From Aradus depressus (lineage: Eukaryota; Arthropoda; Insecta; Hemiptera; Aradidae): a DNA stretch of 64,000 nucleotides. The DNA lies in contig OY759216.1 in assembly GCA_963662175.1 (NCBI GenBank), forward strand, positions 40,193,087-40,257,086. Reading direction: 5' to 3'. Positions 63,470 through 64,000 of the stretch are shown piece by piece. Each line of letters begins with the position of its first letter. Position 1 is the stretch's first letter. Made by a program: the position numbers and the translations under genes. The notes under the pieces were generated by a model that saw only the letters and a program-made list of their open reading frames with translations, was not told where the DNA came from and made no database searches.

Positions 63470-64000
63470 GTAAGCAACTATTATTTTTTTCTTCTTTTTA
63501 AGGTTAATTTCTTTTCTGTTTATTTAAGTTACTTGAATATCGTAAAAAGGTATTTTTTTTTTTAAAGCTTAAATGGATTTAAAAAATAGTTAATTACGCC
63601 CCTGCTTGGAGGGAGTGGGTAGGAGGAGGTGTAGCACCTTTTTTTATATACTACAACAATACTTTTATGTTAATGATAAAAATGTTTATATTTAACAAAA
63701 TAGCTCGGCTGGGGAGAGATATTTGGCCAATAACAGATATGGCTCTTAAATAATGAATGTTTTACGAATATATTACTTTGTAAAATGAATAGAGAGAGTA
63801 CTTCTCGGAATATGTGAGAAAGTGAATTTGTGGAGCGACTTGAATGAGAAGTTAAGCTTCTATATTTGTGAGAAATAGGTTCAAAGACTGACACTTCATG
63901 AGAAAATATTGTTTTGCTGTAGAAAAGCTGTAGTGCTCCTACTTTATCTGACAAATAAGCTGTAAATAAAAGTCGTGCAGCGGCAATTGTTATTAAAATA
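63470..64000. other. apolpp: Start of the intron after exon 53; no further exon seen
   Basis: The intron opens with a strong gtaagc donor. An AG at 63565-63566 would give an immediate in-frame stop and is not accepted as an exon. No other coding segment or polyadenylation signal with context was seen, so the remaining exons lie to the right of the window. Confidence 0.6.

Noticed and set aside
63567..63572. Possible last exon after the AG at 63565-63566, giving one residue and TAA
   Set aside because: It would end the protein about 300 residues short of the family length, and the preceding T-run makes a chance AG likely.

Overview
This window is AT-rich insect nuclear DNA. Almost all of it is one gene on the + strand: the precursor of the insect lipid-transport apolipoproteins, apolipophorin-II/I (apolpp, also called retinoid- and fatty-acid-binding glycoprotein). 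I traced 53 coding exons from a signal-peptide exon at 2961 to a cysteine-rich exon ending at 63469. All 52 introns are GT-AG, and the splice phases chain without a break to give about 3043 codons. The protein, in order, has a secretory signal, the large lipid transfer N-terminal module (vitellogenin_N/LPD_N), a furin-type RPKR site near residue 720 that would separate apoLp-II from apoLp-I, a long beta-rich lipid-binding tract, a strongly helical block (about residues 2439-2744), a von Willebrand factor D domain (from about residue 2798), and the start of a Cys-rich C-terminus. From remembered family lengths (about 3300-3400 residues), roughly 300 residues should lie beyond the right edge. 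I cannot name the species. The gene fits a non-dipteran insect, and a hemipteran is a guess only.

Layout: 1-2900 is upstream flank with repeat copies. A TATA box at 2911 lies 50 bp before the start codon. Intron 1 (8.1 kb) and intron 2 (2.7 kb) isolate a 33-bp exon. From 13.8 kb onward exons come every 0.1-3 kb. Exons 3-12 encode the lipid transfer module, exon 13 the cleavage site, exons 14-42 the beta-rich core, exons 43-47 the helical block, and exons 49-52 the VWD domain.

The introns form a dense mobile-element landscape. They hold a tRNA-derived SINE family with about 17 copies or fragments (one with a 15-bp target duplication), a second tRNA-SINE family (2 copies), and an element family with fixed ends and a variable number of internal units of about 140 bp. 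There is also a recent 5'-truncated Jockey-type LINE with an open reverse-transcriptase frame and 12-bp target duplications, a Tc1 transposase relic, an older LINE C-terminal relic, several hairpin MITEs, and long foldback elements.

The most interesting signal is a set of seven short motifs at six loci with the layout CUGANGA-U-stem-CGAAA-short palindrome-UH. This matches a minimal hammerhead ribozyme, like those reported in Penelope-like retroelements. Stem II differs completely between loci but stays paired, and three of the loci sit inside foldback elements.
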